Origin: Roseovarius sp. SCSIO 43702
GTDB taxonomy: Bacteria; Pseudomonadota; Alphaproteobacteria; Rhodobacterales; Rhodobacteraceae
DNA: 64,000 bases
Direction: 5' to 3'
Assembly (NCBI RefSeq): GCF_019599045.1
Contig: NZ_CP080623.1
Coordinates: forward strand, 2,502,501-2,566,500
Shown: in pieces, positions 55,508 to 64,000 of the stretch
How positions within the stretch are numbered: the first letter of the stretch is position 1
How the letters are laid out: each line of letters begins with the position of its first letter
Notes under the pieces: generated by a model
Told to the model about the DNA's origin: nothing
Databases searched by the model: none
The model's input: the letters and a program-made list of their open reading frames with translations, nothing else
Translations under genes and position numbers: made by a program

Positions 55508-56521
55508 TCAGGCCGGGTTGTCCGCGTCATAGGCCTCGATGATCGCTGCGACAAGCGGGTGGCGCACGACGTCCTTCGCGGTGAAGTAGTTGAAGCTGAT
55601 CCCCTTGATCCCGCCCAGCAGACGCTCGGCATCGTGCAAGCCGCTCGTCACGCCGCGGGGGAGGTCCACCTGGCTACGGTCGCCGGTGATGACCATCCGG
55701 CTCCCCTCGCCCAGTCGGGTCAGGAACATCTTCATCTGCATCGAGGTCGCGTTCTGCGCCTCGTCGAGCACCACGAAGGCGTTGGCAAGGGTCCGGCCCC
55801 GCATGAAGGCGAGCGGCGCGATCTCGATCTTCTTCTCCTCGATGAGCTTCGCAAGCTGCTTGCCCGGAAGAAAGTCGTTCAACGCATCGTAGAGCGGCTG
55901 CATGTAGGGATCGACCTTGTCCTTCATGTCGCCCGGCAGGTAGCCCAGCTTCTCGCCCGCCTCGACCGCCGGGCGGCTGAGGATGATGCGGTCCACCTGG
56001 CCCTGGATGAACATGCTCACCCCCACCGCCACGGCAAGATAGGTCTTGCCGGTTCCGGCGGGGCCGATACCGAAGGCCATCTCGTTGTTGAAGAGCGAAA
56101 GCACATAGGCCTTCTGGGCATCGGTGCGCGGCTCGACAAGCTTCTTGCGGGTCTTGATCTCGACCGGACCGCCCTTGAACATCTCGAGCTGATCGCCATT
56201 CTCGCCGCCCGGCGACGCATCGCCGCCGCCCATGCGCAATTCGCGGTCGACATCGCCGCGTTCGAGGCTCTTGCCCCCTTCGAGCCGCGCGTAGAGCGAC
56301 CGCAACACCTCGAGCGCCTCGGCCCGCTGCTCCTCCTCCCCGAAGATCACGAGGCGATTGCCGCGGCGGAGTATCTGAACCCCGGTGGCGCGCTCGATCT
56401 CGGCGAGATTGCGGTCATGCTCGCCACAAAGGTCGATGAGCAGGAAGTTGTCGGGAAACTCGATGACCTCCTCGCGGTCGGAGGTCTGCTCGGTCTCGGG
56501 CGTCAGGGCGGTGGGAGGCAA
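55508..56521 (-). CDS. PhoH family ATPase
   Basis: This 337-residue protein has an N-terminal KH-like region (ERATGVQILRRGNRLVIFG), a linker, and the PhoH P-loop domain: GPAGTGKTYLAV (about 153-164), Walker B FVVLDEAQNAT and VITGDRSQVDLP. It acts in RNA metabolism with YbeY. The start at 56521 (MPPTALTPETEQTSD) is the first ATG of the frame. It is preceded by the transcription terminator of the upstream gene. Confidence 0.92.
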   Translation of the reverse strand: MPPTALTPETEQTSDREEVIEFPDNFLLIDLCGEHDRNLAEIERATGVQILRRGNRLVIFGEEEQRAEALEVLRSLYARLEGGKSLERGDVDRELRMGGGDASPGGENGDQLEMFKGGPVEIKTRKKLVEPRTDAQKAYVLSLFNNEMAFGIGPAGTGKTYLAVAVGVSMFIQGQVDRIILSRPAVEAGEKLGYLPGDMKDKVDPYMQPLYDALNDFLPGKQLAKLIEEKKIEIAPLAFMRGRTLANAFVVLDEAQNATSMQMKMFLTRLGEGSRMVITGDRSQVDLPRGVTSGLHDAERLLGGIKGISFNYFTAKDVVRHPLVAAIIEAYDADNPA

Positions 56522-56610
56522 TCAGGGCTCCTGCGAAGAAGGTTCGGACTATCGTGCCGTGTCACTGCGCGCGGCGCAAGTGCGGGGCGGGCACGGGAGC
56601 GGCGATACGC

Positions 56611-56640
56611 AAAAAAACCGCGGGCCTCGTGACCCGCGGT
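56611..56640 (-). terminator. Intrinsic terminator after the small lipoprotein gene
   Basis: On the minus strand ACCGCGGG TCACGAGG CCCGCGGT forms an eight-pair perfect stem followed at once by TTTTTT. It stands 28 bases after the stop of the gene at 56669 and before phoH, so phoH needs its own promoter. Confidence 0.85.
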
Positions 56641-56668
56641 CTCAGCTCGGCGGACTGCCGATGCGGCA

Positions 56669-56968
56669 TCAGATCGGGTCGGAAACAGGCGAGCCCTGGT
56701 TGTAGGGGCCGACCGCGGTGTTCGGCGGCGCGACGCCCGAGCAGACCGGTTTGCCATACTTGTCGAGCCGCTGCGAGAGATAGCCCTCGATCCCGTCGTC
56801 GATGATCCAGTGATCGCAGCCATTGGGATCGACCCAGATGCCGGCCTTGAGCTGGCTCAGGTGCTTGCTGTCGAACCCTCGGTCCACGGTCTTGTCGGTC
56901 TTTTCGCCATCGCAAGCCGACACGAGAAGCGCGGCCGTCAGGGCGAGCGTGATATGTGCAATTTTCAT
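56669..56968 (-). CDS. Small lipoprotein with a WVDP..C.HW..DDG domain
   Basis: The protein has 99 residues. It has a lipoprotein signal with lipobox LVSAC (Cys19). The mature part carries IWVDPNGCDHWIIDDGIEGY and then ends GKPVCSG near residue 77. The same domain occurs in the gene just upstream (56980-57549), fused to OmpA. Function is unknown. The two Cys (about residues 51 and 76) may form a disulfide. The start at 56968 has AAGGGGG upstream. Confidence 0.82.
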   Translation of the reverse strand: MKIAHITLALTAALLVSACDGEKTDKTVDRGFDSKHLSQLKAGIWVDPNGCDHWIIDDGIEGYLSQRLDKYGKPVCSGVAPPNTAVGPYNQGSPVSDPI

Positions 56969-56979
56969 GATCGCCCCCT

Positions 56980-57549
56980 TCAGCGAATGCAGATGATTTC
57001 GACGCGGCGATTGGCCTGCATGCCGGCGGCGGTGTTGTTGGACGCTTTCGGCATCCGTTCGCCATAGCCGCGCACGTCGGCGATGCGCGCCCCCGACGCC
57101 TGCGCCACGCGCGCAACCGCGTTCGCGCGCCGCAGCGACAGGTCCATGTTGTAGCTGTCGGATGCGCGGCTGTCGGTATGGCCGGTGATGATGTAGGACA
57201 CCGCGTTCGCCTTGCGGAAGAAATTGGCGAGATGCTGTCGCGCCGAGGCCCCGAGCCGCGCGCTGTCGGTCGCGAAGAGCTGATCGGTGTTTATCACACC
57301 GCAGACATTGCCGCGCCGGCAGACCGGGATGCCCTGCCGGTTCACATGCGGCGTCATGTAGCCCTCCCAACCGTCATCCATGACCCAGTGCTCGCACCCG
57401 TCCGGGTCGACCCAGATGGTCGGCGTGTAGTTACTGCCCTGCTGCTGGGCCGCGGCGGGCCCTCCGCTCACGAGCAGCGCAGCACCGAGAGCGACGGCAG
57501 CCAGGCCGCTCGCGAGGTTGCGCAATGACGTCGAAAATCTCCCCGTCAC
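56980..57549 (-). CDS. OmpA family protein with N-terminal WVDP..C.HW..DDG domain
   Basis: The protein has 189 residues from the GTG at 57549, which has AAGGA eight bases upstream. A signal peptide ends GPAAAQ. IWVDPDGCEHWVMDDGWEGY and then GIPVCRRGNVC follow, homologous to the small lipoprotein next to it. The OmpA-C domain (about 90-189) has SYIITGHTDSRASDSYNMDLS and the ending NRRVEIICIR, with the Asp and Arg for diaminopimelate. It likely anchors the small domain to peptidoglycan. Confidence 0.88.
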   Translation of the reverse strand: MTGRFSTSLRNLASGLAAVALGAALLVSGGPAAAQQQGSNYTPTIWVDPDGCEHWVMDDGWEGYMTPHVNRQGIPVCRRGNVCGVINTDQLFATDSARLGASARQHLANFFRKANAVSYIITGHTDSRASDSYNMDLSLRRANAVARVAQASGARIADVRGYGERMPKASNNTAAGMQANRRVEIICIR

Positions 57550-57770
57550 GGTCGTTATCCTTCTACTGTTCCCCCAAGGACCCCCCGGTTTGGCAGCTGG
57601 GCGGGTCACGAAATTATCGTTCAACCTTAGCAGCTTTGCAGAAGTTGTGAAGAAAAAAGAGGGCACGCGGCCCCGCGCGGACGGCAATTGCCGGACAAGG
57701 TGACGGAGCGGCAACCGAAAGACGGGCATCGCCGGGGGCGGAGCGAAAGGGAATCGCCGGGTGGGCCCCG

Positions 57771-59093
57771 TCAGGCAAGCTCTCCGGCGAGCGAGTTCGA
57801 TCCGCTCTCGACGATCCGGACACGCCGCAGATCGCCCACGGCCACGTCGGCATCACGCACGTGCACCGCGTGAAGATGGTCCGACTTGCCGGCCATCTGC
57901 CCCGGCAGGCGGCCGGCCTTCTCGAACAGCACGCCGACCTCGCGCCCGACCATGGCGTCCTGAACCTTGCGCTGCTGGCGGGTGATGAGGTCCTGCAGGC
58001 GGTGCAGGCGCTCGGTCTTGACGTCCTCATCGATCTGCGCGCGTTCCGCCGCCGGGGTGCCGGGCCGCGTGGAATACTTGAAGGAGTAGGCATAGCCGTA
58101 TTCGACCGTTTCGACGAGATCGAGCGTCGCCTGGAAATCCTCTTCGGTTTCCTCGGGGAAGCCGACGATGAAATCACCCGACATCAGGATGTCGGGGCGC
58201 GCGGCGCGGATGCGCTCGATCAGGCGCAGGTAGCTTTCGGCGGTGTGGCTGCGGTTCATCCGCTTGAGGATCCGGTCGCTGCCCGACTGGACGGGAAGAT
58301 GCAGGTAGGGCATGAGCTTGTCGCAGTCGCCATGCGCCGCGATCAGGTCGTCGTCCATGTCGTTCGGGTGAGAGGTGGTGAAGCGGATCCGCTCGAGCCC
58401 GTCTACCTTGTCGAGCGCCCAGATGAGGCGGGCAAGGCTCCATTCCTCGCCGTCGGGGCCTGCGCCGTGATAGGCGTTGACGTTCTGACCCAGAAGCGTG
58501 ATCTCGCGCACGCCGCGCTCCACCAGGTCGCGCGCCTCGTCCAGAACCGCCTCAACCGGGCGGCTGTATTCGGCGCCGCGCGTATAGGGAACGACGCAGA
58601 AGGCGCAGAACTTGTCACACCCTTCCTGCACGCTCAGGAACGCGGTCGGACCGCGCGCGGCCTTGGGACGGCCCTTGAGCCTGGCGAACTTGTCCTCTTC
58701 GGGAAAGTCGGTGACGAGCGCCTTCTTCCCCTCGCGCGTCCGCGCCTCCATCTCGGGCAGGTGATGATAGCTCGACGGCCCGACAACGAGGTCCACCAGC
58801 GGCTGGCGGCGCATGATCTCCTCGCCCTCGGCCTGCGCCACGCAGCCCGCGACGCCGATCTTGAGATCGGGCCGGTCCGCTTTCAGCCCCTTGAAGCGGC
58901 CGAGTTCGGAATAGACCTTCTCGGCGGCCTTCTCGCGGATGTGGCAGGTGTTGAGAAGGATCATGTCGGCATCGTCGGGCGTCTGCGTCTCGACATAGCC
59001 CCGACCGCCCAGCGCCTCGACCATGCGCTCGCTGTCGTAGACGTTCATCTGACATCCATAGGTCTTGATGTAGAGTTTCTTGGGCTCGGACAT
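57771..59093 (-). CDS. miaB: tRNA-2-methylthio-N6-dimethylallyladenosine synthase MiaB
   Basis: This 440-residue radical-SAM methylthiotransferase has the N-terminal UPF0004 domain ([15 protein letters not shown], the first cluster Cys), the radical-SAM CxxxCxxC in [17 protein letters not shown], and a C-terminal TRAM domain. It modifies A37 of tRNAs reading UNN codons. Its gene precedes the OmpA/lipoprotein pair and phoH; the usual alphaproteobacterial order is miaB-phoH-ybeY-corC-lnt, so the pair is inserted. Confidence 0.94.
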   Translation of the reverse strand: MSEPKKLYIKTYGCQMNVYDSERMVEALGGRGYVETQTPDDADMILLNTCHIREKAAEKVYSELGRFKGLKADRPDLKIGVAGCVAQAEGEEIMRRQPLVDLVVGPSSYHHLPEMEARTREGKKALVTDFPEEDKFARLKGRPKAARGPTAFLSVQEGCDKFCAFCVVPYTRGAEYSRPVEAVLDEARDLVERGVREITLLGQNVNAYHGAGPDGEEWSLARLIWALDKVDGLERIRFTTSHPNDMDDDLIAAHGDCDKLMPYLHLPVQSGSDRILKRMNRSHTAESYLRLIERIRAARPDILMSGDFIVGFPEETEEDFQATLDLVETVEYGYAYSFKYSTRPGTPAAERAQIDEDVKTERLHRLQDLITRQQRKVQDAMVGREVGVLFEKAGRLPGQMAGKSDHLHAVHVRDADVAVGDLRRVRIVESGSNSLAGELA

Positions 59094-59204
59094 GGCGCGT
59101 GCTCCGGGATCGGGGTCGGGCGCCTGCTATAACAGGTCGCCGCTCACTTGCAATAGAGGCGCTTTTCGCACACCCTGCGGGGAAAAGACCGGGGCAGACG
59201 ACGG

Positions 59205-60074
59205 ATGCAGTATTCAGACCTCACCGATTTCCTTTCGACCGGGGCCGCGGCCCTCGCGAAGGGGCCCATCGCGATGGTCTTCGCCGAGGATCCGGTCGAG
59301 CTCGACTCGACGCTCCGCCATCATCTCGACGCGGGATTCCGCGCGGTCCTCGTCTTTGCGCCGGAAAACTTCACGCTCGCCGCCGACGTGGTGGACGAGG
59401 TGCATCGCGTGGGCTTCGACCGGGCGCGCGGCGACCTGCTCACCGATCACGTGAACCGCGTGATCGCGGCGGCGCCGGGGCAATGGCTCTATTACTGCTA
59501 CAACGCCGAATACCTGTTCTACCCGTTCTGCGAGACGCGAACGGTGGGCGAGATGCTGAGTTTTCATGCCGAGGAACGGCGCGACGCGATGCTGAGCTAC
59601 GTGATCGACCTCTACGCGGGCGATCTCGGGCGCTATCGGGACGCGGTGTCGATCGAGGATGCCTATCTGGACCGGACGGGATATTACGCCCTTGCCCGGC
59701 CCGACCCCGCCAACAACAACTATCCCAAGGAACGGCAGCTCGATTTCTTCGGCGGGCTGCGCTGGCGCTACGAGGAACATATCCCCCCGCCGCGCCGCAA
59801 GATCGACCGCATCGCGCTTTTCCGCGCGAAGGAGGGTTTGACCCTGCGCGAGGATCACACCTTCTCCGACGAGGAATACAACACCTACGCCTGCCCGTGG
59901 CACAACAACCTGACCTCGGCCATCGTCTCGTTCCGCACGGCGAAGGCGCTCAAGCTCAATCCCGGCTCCACCTTCGATATCGAGACGTTCAAGTGGCATA
60001 ATTCCACCCCGTTCGAGTGGCATTCGCGCCAGTTGCTCGACCTCGGGCTTATGGAACCGGGACAGTGGTTCTGA
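59205..60074 (+). CDS. Conserved protein of unknown function, possibly a glycosyltransferase-like enzyme
   Basis: This 289-residue soluble protein has no clear signal peptide or membrane helix. The first half (VFAEDPVELDSTLRHHLDAG, AVLVFAPENF) reads like an alpha/beta nucleotide-binding fold. The second half is rich in Tyr, Trp and His (YCYNAEYLFYPFC, WRYEEHIPPPRRK, CPWHNNL). It resembles proteins in Rhodobacterales that may be annotated as glycosyltransferase-like, but I see no decisive DXD catalytic pattern. It is divergent from miaB and converges with the DmdA-like gene. Confidence 0.72.
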   Translation: MQYSDLTDFLSTGAAALAKGPIAMVFAEDPVELDSTLRHHLDAGFRAVLVFAPENFTLAADVVDEVHRVGFDRARGDLLTDHVNRVIAAAPGQWLYYCYNAEYLFYPFCETRTVGEMLSFHAEERRDAMLSYVIDLYAGDLGRYRDAVSIEDAYLDRTGYYALARPDPANNNYPKERQLDFFGGLRWRYEEHIPPPRRKIDRIALFRAKEGLTLREDHTFSDEEYNTYACPWHNNLTSAIVSFRTAKALKLNPGSTFDIETFKWHNSTPFEWHSRQLLDLGLMEPGQWF

Positions 60075-60108
60075 GCAGCTAAAAAGCCGCTCGCGCAGAT
60101 CGCGGCGT

Positions 60109-61410
60109 TCAACCGCCGCTCTTGCGGCGCTCGCGCGTGCTGGGATGTTCCGAAGGCTTGAACGGAACCTCGCAGACCTCGGCGGGAACGGGGCCGTCGC
60201 CGTCGGAATACGGCTGCGGCAGTTCGACGCGCAGCTTCGTGCCCACGTCCGACTTGTCCCACGGCACGTAACCCAGCGCGATGTTGGTGCCCAGTTCGGG
60301 CGACCACCAGGGCGAGGTGACGTAGCCGCAGCGCGTGCCCGCCTCGTCGGTGATGAGCCAGAAATCCGGCGCGTAATCGGTGATCGGCTCACCGCCCAGC
60401 GTCATGCCCACGAGGCAGAGCGCGAAGGGCGGCTCGCCTGCGTCGATGGCGTCGCGTTGCGCCTCCAGCGCGGCGCGACCGATATAGTCGGCCTCCTTGT
60501 CGCGCGGCACCTGGAAGGCAAGGTTCACCTGGAAGGGCGAGGTTTCCGCATCCATGTCCTGGCCCCAGCTCAGGATGCCCGCCGCGATGCGCCGGTGATG
60601 GCCCGGCGCGATCACCCGCAGGCCGTGGCACGCCCCGGCGGTGCGGATCGCGTACCAGACTGCCTCGGCATTGCGGGACGCGTCCCGAACGTAGACCTCG
60701 TACCCCTTCTCGCCGGAGAACCCGGTCTGGCTGATGAGCACCGGCACGCCACCGATCCGGGCTTCCATCAAGCCGTAATAGGGCACGTCGCGCACCTCGC
60801 TCCCCACGAGATCGACCATCAGCGCCTCGGATTTCGGACCCTGCACCTGCAACGGGGCCACGTCGATCTCGGCGATGTCCACATCGAACCGGCGCGGCGT
60901 GTTCACCCCCTGGAGCCAGAGCATGAGGTCGCTGTCGGAGAGCGAGAACCAGAATTCATCGTCGCCGGGCCTGAGCAGGACCGGGTCGTTGAGAATGCCG
61001 CCGGCCTCGTTGCAGAGGATCACGTATTTGCCGTGCATCGGCTCGATCTTCGTGGCGTCGCGCGTGATGACATGGTTGACGAACGCCTCGGCCTCCGGCC
61101 CCTTGACGCGGATCTGCCGCTCGACCGAGACGTCCCACAGCGTCACGGCGTTGACCAGCGCGTCATACTCGGCCATCGCGCCGCCCTCCTCGGGGCGGAC
61201 GTAGCCGCGCGGGTGATACATGCGGTTGTAGACCGTCGCGCGCCAGCATCCGGCCTCGACGGCCAGATGCCAGAAGGGCGATTTGCGCACCCGCGTCGAG
61301 ATCAGCATCTCGACCGGCGTTCGGCCCGACTGGCGCAGGTTGCGCGGCACGAGACGGTCGGATTGATCCACCTCGGGCACGTTGGGATGCGTGTCGTCGC
61401 GTTGGCTCAT
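60109..61410 (-). CDS. DmdA-like aminomethyltransferase (GcvT) family protein
   Basis: This 433-residue protein has the GcvT/DmdA folate-binding fold. NEAGGILNDPVLLR replaces the GcvT catalytic Gly-Gly-Ile-Asp-Asp with Asn-Asp-Pro, as in DMSP demethylase DmdA. TRVRKSPFW and WDVSVERQIRVKGPEAEAFV resemble DmdA too. It probably moves a methyl group from a substrate to tetrahydrofolate. The substrate is unknown; a relative of DmdA acting on another methylated compound is as likely as DMSP. It lies downstream of a flavin reductase gene with a 26-base gap. Confidence 0.83.
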   Translation of the reverse strand: MSQRDDTHPNVPEVDQSDRLVPRNLRQSGRTPVEMLISTRVRKSPFWHLAVEAGCWRATVYNRMYHPRGYVRPEEGGAMAEYDALVNAVTLWDVSVERQIRVKGPEAEAFVNHVITRDATKIEPMHGKYVILCNEAGGILNDPVLLRPGDDEFWFSLSDSDLMLWLQGVNTPRRFDVDIAEIDVAPLQVQGPKSEALMVDLVGSEVRDVPYYGLMEARIGGVPVLISQTGFSGEKGYEVYVRDASRNAEAVWYAIRTAGACHGLRVIAPGHHRRIAAGILSWGQDMDAETSPFQVNLAFQVPRDKEADYIGRAALEAQRDAIDAGEPPFALCLVGMTLGGEPITDYAPDFWLITDEAGTRCGYVTSPWWSPELGTNIALGYVPWDKSDVGTKLRVELPQPYSDGDGPVPAEVCEVPFKPSEHPSTRERRKSGG

Positions 61411-61436
61411 GTCCGTGGCTCCTCGGTCAGTCGGGA

Positions 61437-62105
61437 TCAGCCCATGTCTTCCTCGATCAGCCGGTCGTCCTTGACGCCGATCTCATGGAGCGCTTCGCGC
61501 ACCGCGTCCATCATCGGCGGCGGACCGCAGAGATAGCAGCGCGACTCCGGCTCCACGAATTGCCGCAGGTAATCGCGCGTCAGGCGCTGCTGCGGCACGT
61601 CGCCGCCCGGTTCATCGACGACGAAGGCGCAGGTCAGCCCCTCCATCGCCTCGAACTTGTCGCGCCAGATGATGTCGTCCACCGTCTTGTTGGCGAAGAC
61701 GAGCGTGGAGCCTTCGAGCGTGCCGTGATCGCGCAGCCGCTTTCGCAGGACGGCGATCATCGGCGTGACGCCCGCTCCGCCCGCGATGAAGACGCCGGGG
61801 CCTTCGTCCGAGATCGCGCCGAAAGGCCCCTTGATCCGCACCTTGTCACCCGCGCTCATCTTGCCGATCTGCTCGGTCACGCCATCATGGTCGGGATAGG
61901 ACTTGATCACGAATTCCAGCGTGTCCTCGTCCGGCAGGGTCACGGGCGTGAAGGGCCGGCCCTCGTCCTCCCAGCCATCCTTGAGCAGGTGAAGTTCGAC
62001 ACCCTGCCCCGGTTCGAAGTCGAACCCCTCTGGCCGGTCGAAGACGAGATGGTGAGTGTCGTGGGTAACGGGTTCGATGCTCTTGAGCGTGAGTTCGTGC
62101 GACAT
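61437..62105 (-). CDS. FAD-dependent ferredoxin/flavodoxin reductase-like protein
   Basis: The 222-residue protein has an FNR-type fold. The FAD domain has GRPFTPVTLP (an R-x-F/Y-T/S motif for flavin). The NAD domain has GPGVFIAGGAGVTPMIAVL and the C-terminal CYLCGPPPMMDAV. There is no iron-sulphur domain. It presumably passes electrons from NAD(P)H to a partner. The start at 62105 follows AAGGAGG. It is adjacent to the DmdA-like gene and may serve it. Confidence 0.86.
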   Translation of the reverse strand: MSHELTLKSIEPVTHDTHHLVFDRPEGFDFEPGQGVELHLLKDGWEDEGRPFTPVTLPDEDTLEFVIKSYPDHDGVTEQIGKMSAGDKVRIKGPFGAISDEGPGVFIAGGAGVTPMIAVLRKRLRDHGTLEGSTLVFANKTVDDIIWRDKFEAMEGLTCAFVVDEPGGDVPQQRLTRDYLRQFVEPESRCYLCGPPPMMDAVREALHEIGVKDDRLIEEDMG

Positions 62106-62241
62106 GGGCGGCACCTCCTTTTCACCGCCCAACGCAGCCCCGGCCCGTTACGTTCCGCCGCACGGGGCGGATGGCCGCCCGTCTGCTGGTCGTGATCAAG
62201 ATACGCGGGAGCGCGGCCCGTCCGCACCGCTTCCCGGCGTG

Positions 62242-63030
62242 TCAGAGGTTCTCGGCCTGCGGCATCCCGAGGATGTGGAATCCGCCGTCAACGTGGATGA
62301 TCTCGCCCGTGGTGCAGGCGCCCGCGTCGGAGGCGAGATAGACCGCGGTGCCGCCCACCGCCTCGAGCGTGGCGTTGGCGCGCAGGGGCGCGTTCTGGTC
62401 GCAATGCTTGTAGGTGCGCCGCGCGCCGCCGATGGCCGCGCCCGCGAGCGTCTTCATGGGGCCGGGCGAGATCGCGTTCACGCGGATCCCGTCGGGACCG
62501 AGATCGTTGGCCAGGTAGCGCGTGGCCGATTCGAGCGCCGCCTTGGCCACGCCCATCACGTTGTAGTTCGGCACCACCTGGTTCGAGCCCTGGTAGGTGA
62601 GGGTCAGAAGCGTCCCGCCCTTCTCGGTCATCAGCGGGTGGGCACGGCGTGCCACGTCGATGAAGCTGTAGGCCGAGATGTCGAGCGAGTTCTTGAAATT
62701 GGCGCGGCTGGTGTTGAGAAACCGGCCCGTCAGTTCGGACTTGTCCGAAAAGGCGATCGCGTGGACCACGAAGTCGATCGTCGGCCAGCGTGCCGCGAGA
62801 CCCTCGAAAGCGCTGTCGAGCGAGGCGTCGTCGGTGACGTCCACGTCTACCATGAAATCCGACCCGACGCTTTCGGCGAGCGGCCTGAGACGCTGGCCGA
62901 AGGCCTCGCCCTGGTGCGTGAAGGCCAGTTCGGCCCCCGCCTCGTGCATGGCTTTGGCGATGCCCCACGCGATGGAGCGGTCGTTCGCCACCCCCATGAT
63001 CAGGCCCCGTTTGCCCTGCATTGCGCCCAT
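62242..63030 (-). CDS. fabI: Enoyl-[acyl-carrier-protein] reductase (NADH) FabI
   Basis: This 262-residue SDR enzyme has the divergent FabI dinucleotide motif MGVANDRSIAWGIA and the catalytic pair in YNVMGVAKAALES (Tyr-x6-Lys). NAISPGPMKTLAG is FabI-specific. It reduces enoyl-ACP in the last step of each elongation cycle. It follows fabB by 22 bases on the same strand. Confidence 0.94.
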   Translation of the reverse strand: MGAMQGKRGLIMGVANDRSIAWGIAKAMHEAGAELAFTHQGEAFGQRLRPLAESVGSDFMVDVDVTDDASLDSAFEGLAARWPTIDFVVHAIAFSDKSELTGRFLNTSRANFKNSLDISAYSFIDVARRAHPLMTEKGGTLLTLTYQGSNQVVPNYNVMGVAKAALESATRYLANDLGPDGIRVNAISPGPMKTLAGAAIGGARRTYKHCDQNAPLRANATLEAVGGTAVYLASDAGACTTGEIIHVDGGFHILGMPQAENL

Positions 63031-63052
63031 GATCCCGTCCCGTCCGCTCTGG

Positions 63053-64000
63053 TTAATCTTTGTACTTGCTGAGAAGCATCGACCCGTTCGTGCCGCCGAA
63101 GCCGAACGAGTTGGTCATCACCGTGTCCAGACCGGCCCCGTCCACCCGCTCGGTCGCGATCTCGGCCGGATCGAGCGCGGGGTCGAGGGTTTCGACGTTG
63201 ATCGAGGGGATGATGAAATCATGTTCGAGCGCCAGCAGGCAGTAGATCGCCTCCTGCGCGCCGGTCGCGCCCTGGCTGTGGCCGGTCATAGACTTGGTCG
63301 AGCTGATCGGCGGGGTGGAGCCCTGGCCGAAGACGCGGCGCACGGCCTCGACCTCGCCCACGTCGCCCACCGGGGTGGATGTGCCATGGGCGTTGATATA
63401 GCTCACGCGGCGGCCCTCGGGCAGGGTCGAAAGCGCCACGCGCATCGCCCGTTCGCCGCCCTCGCCCGATGGCGCGACCATGTCGGCGCCGTCCGAGGTC
63501 GCGCCGTAGCCGGTCACCTCGGCATAGATCTTCGCCCCGCGCGCCTTCGCGTGCTCGAGCTCCTCGAGCACGATCATGCCGCCGCCGCCCGAGATCACGA
63601 AACCGTCGCGGTCGGCGTCGAAGGCGCGGCTGGCGCGTTCCGGCGTGTCATTGAATTTCGACGACATCGCGCCCATCGCGTCGAAGAGGCACGAGAGCGT
63701 CCAGTCGAGCTCTTCGCCGCCACCGGCGAACATCACGTCCTGCTTGCCCATCATGATCTGCTCGGCGGCGTTGCCGATGCAATGCAGCGAGGTCGAGCAG
63801 GCCGAGGTGATGGAATAGTTGATCCCCTTGATACGGAACGCGGTCGAGAGGTTCGCGCTCACCGTCGAGCACATGCATTTCGGCACGGCGAAGGGGCCGA
63901 CCCGCTTGGTGCCCCCGGTCTTCAGCACGGTCTGGTGCGCGGCGAGCATGGCGCTGGTCGAGGGGCCGCCCGATCCGGCGACGAGACCCGTGCGCGGGTT
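63053..64000 (-). CDS. fabB: Beta-ketoacyl-ACP synthase I (FabB), N-terminus beyond window
   Basis: The frame is open to the right edge; at least 315 C-terminal residues are present. Catalytic Cys in [11 protein letters not shown], first His in [11 protein letters not shown] and second His in SMTGHSQGA are all seen, with the family end [16 protein letters not shown]. FabB elongates unsaturated and saturated acyl chains, and in many Alphaproteobacteria it is paired with fabA upstream, which would lie off the window. A fabB-fabI operon is supported by the short gap. Confidence 0.92.
   Translation of the reverse strand, partial: NPRTGLVAGSGGPSTSAMLAAHQTVLKTGGTKRVGPFAVPKCMCSTVSANLSTAFRIKGINYSITSACSTSLHCIGNAAEQIMMGKQDVMFAGGGEELDWTLSCLFDAMGAMSSKFNDTPERASRAFDADRDGFVISGGGGMIVLEELEHAKARGAKIYAEVTGYGATSDGADMVAPSGEGGERAMRVALSTLPEGRRVSYINAHGTSTPVGDVGEVEAVRRVFGQGSTPPISSTKSMTGHSQGATGAQEAIYCLLALEHDFIIPSINVETLDPALDPAEIATERVDGAGLDTVMTNSFGFGGTNGSMLLSKYKD

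Noticed and set aside
1..64000. CRISPR arrays, insertion sequences, phage genes, tRNA or rRNA genes
   Set aside because: None seen. Intergenic gaps are short and contain no tRNA-like cloverleaf, spaced direct repeats of CRISPR type or transposase remnants.

Overview
The window looks like chromosomal DNA of a marine-type alphaproteobacterium of the order Rhodobacterales (Roseobacter/Rhodobacteraceae group). The evidence is high G+C, a SAM/SAH-type riboswitch in front of metK (a class known almost only from this order), lineage families such as DUF2484 and DUF2937, the perM-hdaA-ppk-ppx run, and the local gene order. Almost all of the sequence is protein-coding. No gap between genes exceeds about 260 bases. 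I see no rRNA, tRNA, CRISPR array, insertion sequence, integrase or prophage, so this reads as core chromosome rather than an island. One gene is cut by the left edge and one by the right edge.

Layout. 0-4.4 kb: a gamma-glutamyl-polyamine (Puu-like) catabolic operon with an unknown exported protein embedded in it. 4.4-8.6 kb: small envelope and hypothetical genes and a pectate-lyase-fold protein. 8.6-13.7 kb: Ldh-type dehydrogenase, LolD/LolC lipoprotein export, DUF2937, proS. 13.8-19.4 kb: perM-like permease, hdaA, ppk, ppx. 19.4-23.5 kb: small secreted protein, nuclease/phosphatase-fold protein, TerB-DnaJ protein, acetyltransferase, VOC and MAPEG proteins. 23.5-37.7 kb: a long minus-strand division and envelope cluster, in transcription order ftsW-murG-murC-DUF2484-small membrane protein-murB-ddl-ftsQ-ftsA-ftsZ, then lpxC-bamD-recN. 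37.9-45.9 kb: Hint-domain protein, HI0933-type flavoprotein, map, mscS, sfsA and a tightly coupled four-gene operon ending in an OmpA-type protein. 45.9-50.3 kb: tungstate ABC transporter, argE-like deacetylase, trmB. 50.4-59.1 kb: DUF1353 lipoprotein, metK with its riboswitch, lnt-corC-ybeY-phoH, two genes sharing a small cysteine-containing domain, and miaB. 59.2-64 kb: an unknown protein, a DmdA-like aminomethyltransferase with a flavin reductase, and fabI-fabB.

How the genes work together. Much of the window is envelope growth: septal peptidoglycan precursor synthesis and flipping (murB/C/G, ddl, ftsW), the divisome (ftsQ/A/Z), lipid A (lpxC), outer-membrane protein assembly (bamD), lipoprotein acylation and release (lnt, lolCD) and fatty acid synthesis (fabI, fabB). 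Stop/start overlaps of 4-13 bp join most neighbours in the minus-strand clusters and imply translational coupling. Replication control (hdaA) lies beside polyphosphate metabolism (ppk, ppx).

Less explained items: a GTTAAC-bracketed array of 12-bp repeats found at two distant intergenic sites; a small WVDP...HW..DDG..EGY...PVC domain present in two adjacent genes; an unknown exported protein inside the Puu-like operon; and a divergent Hint-domain gene bounding the division cluster.
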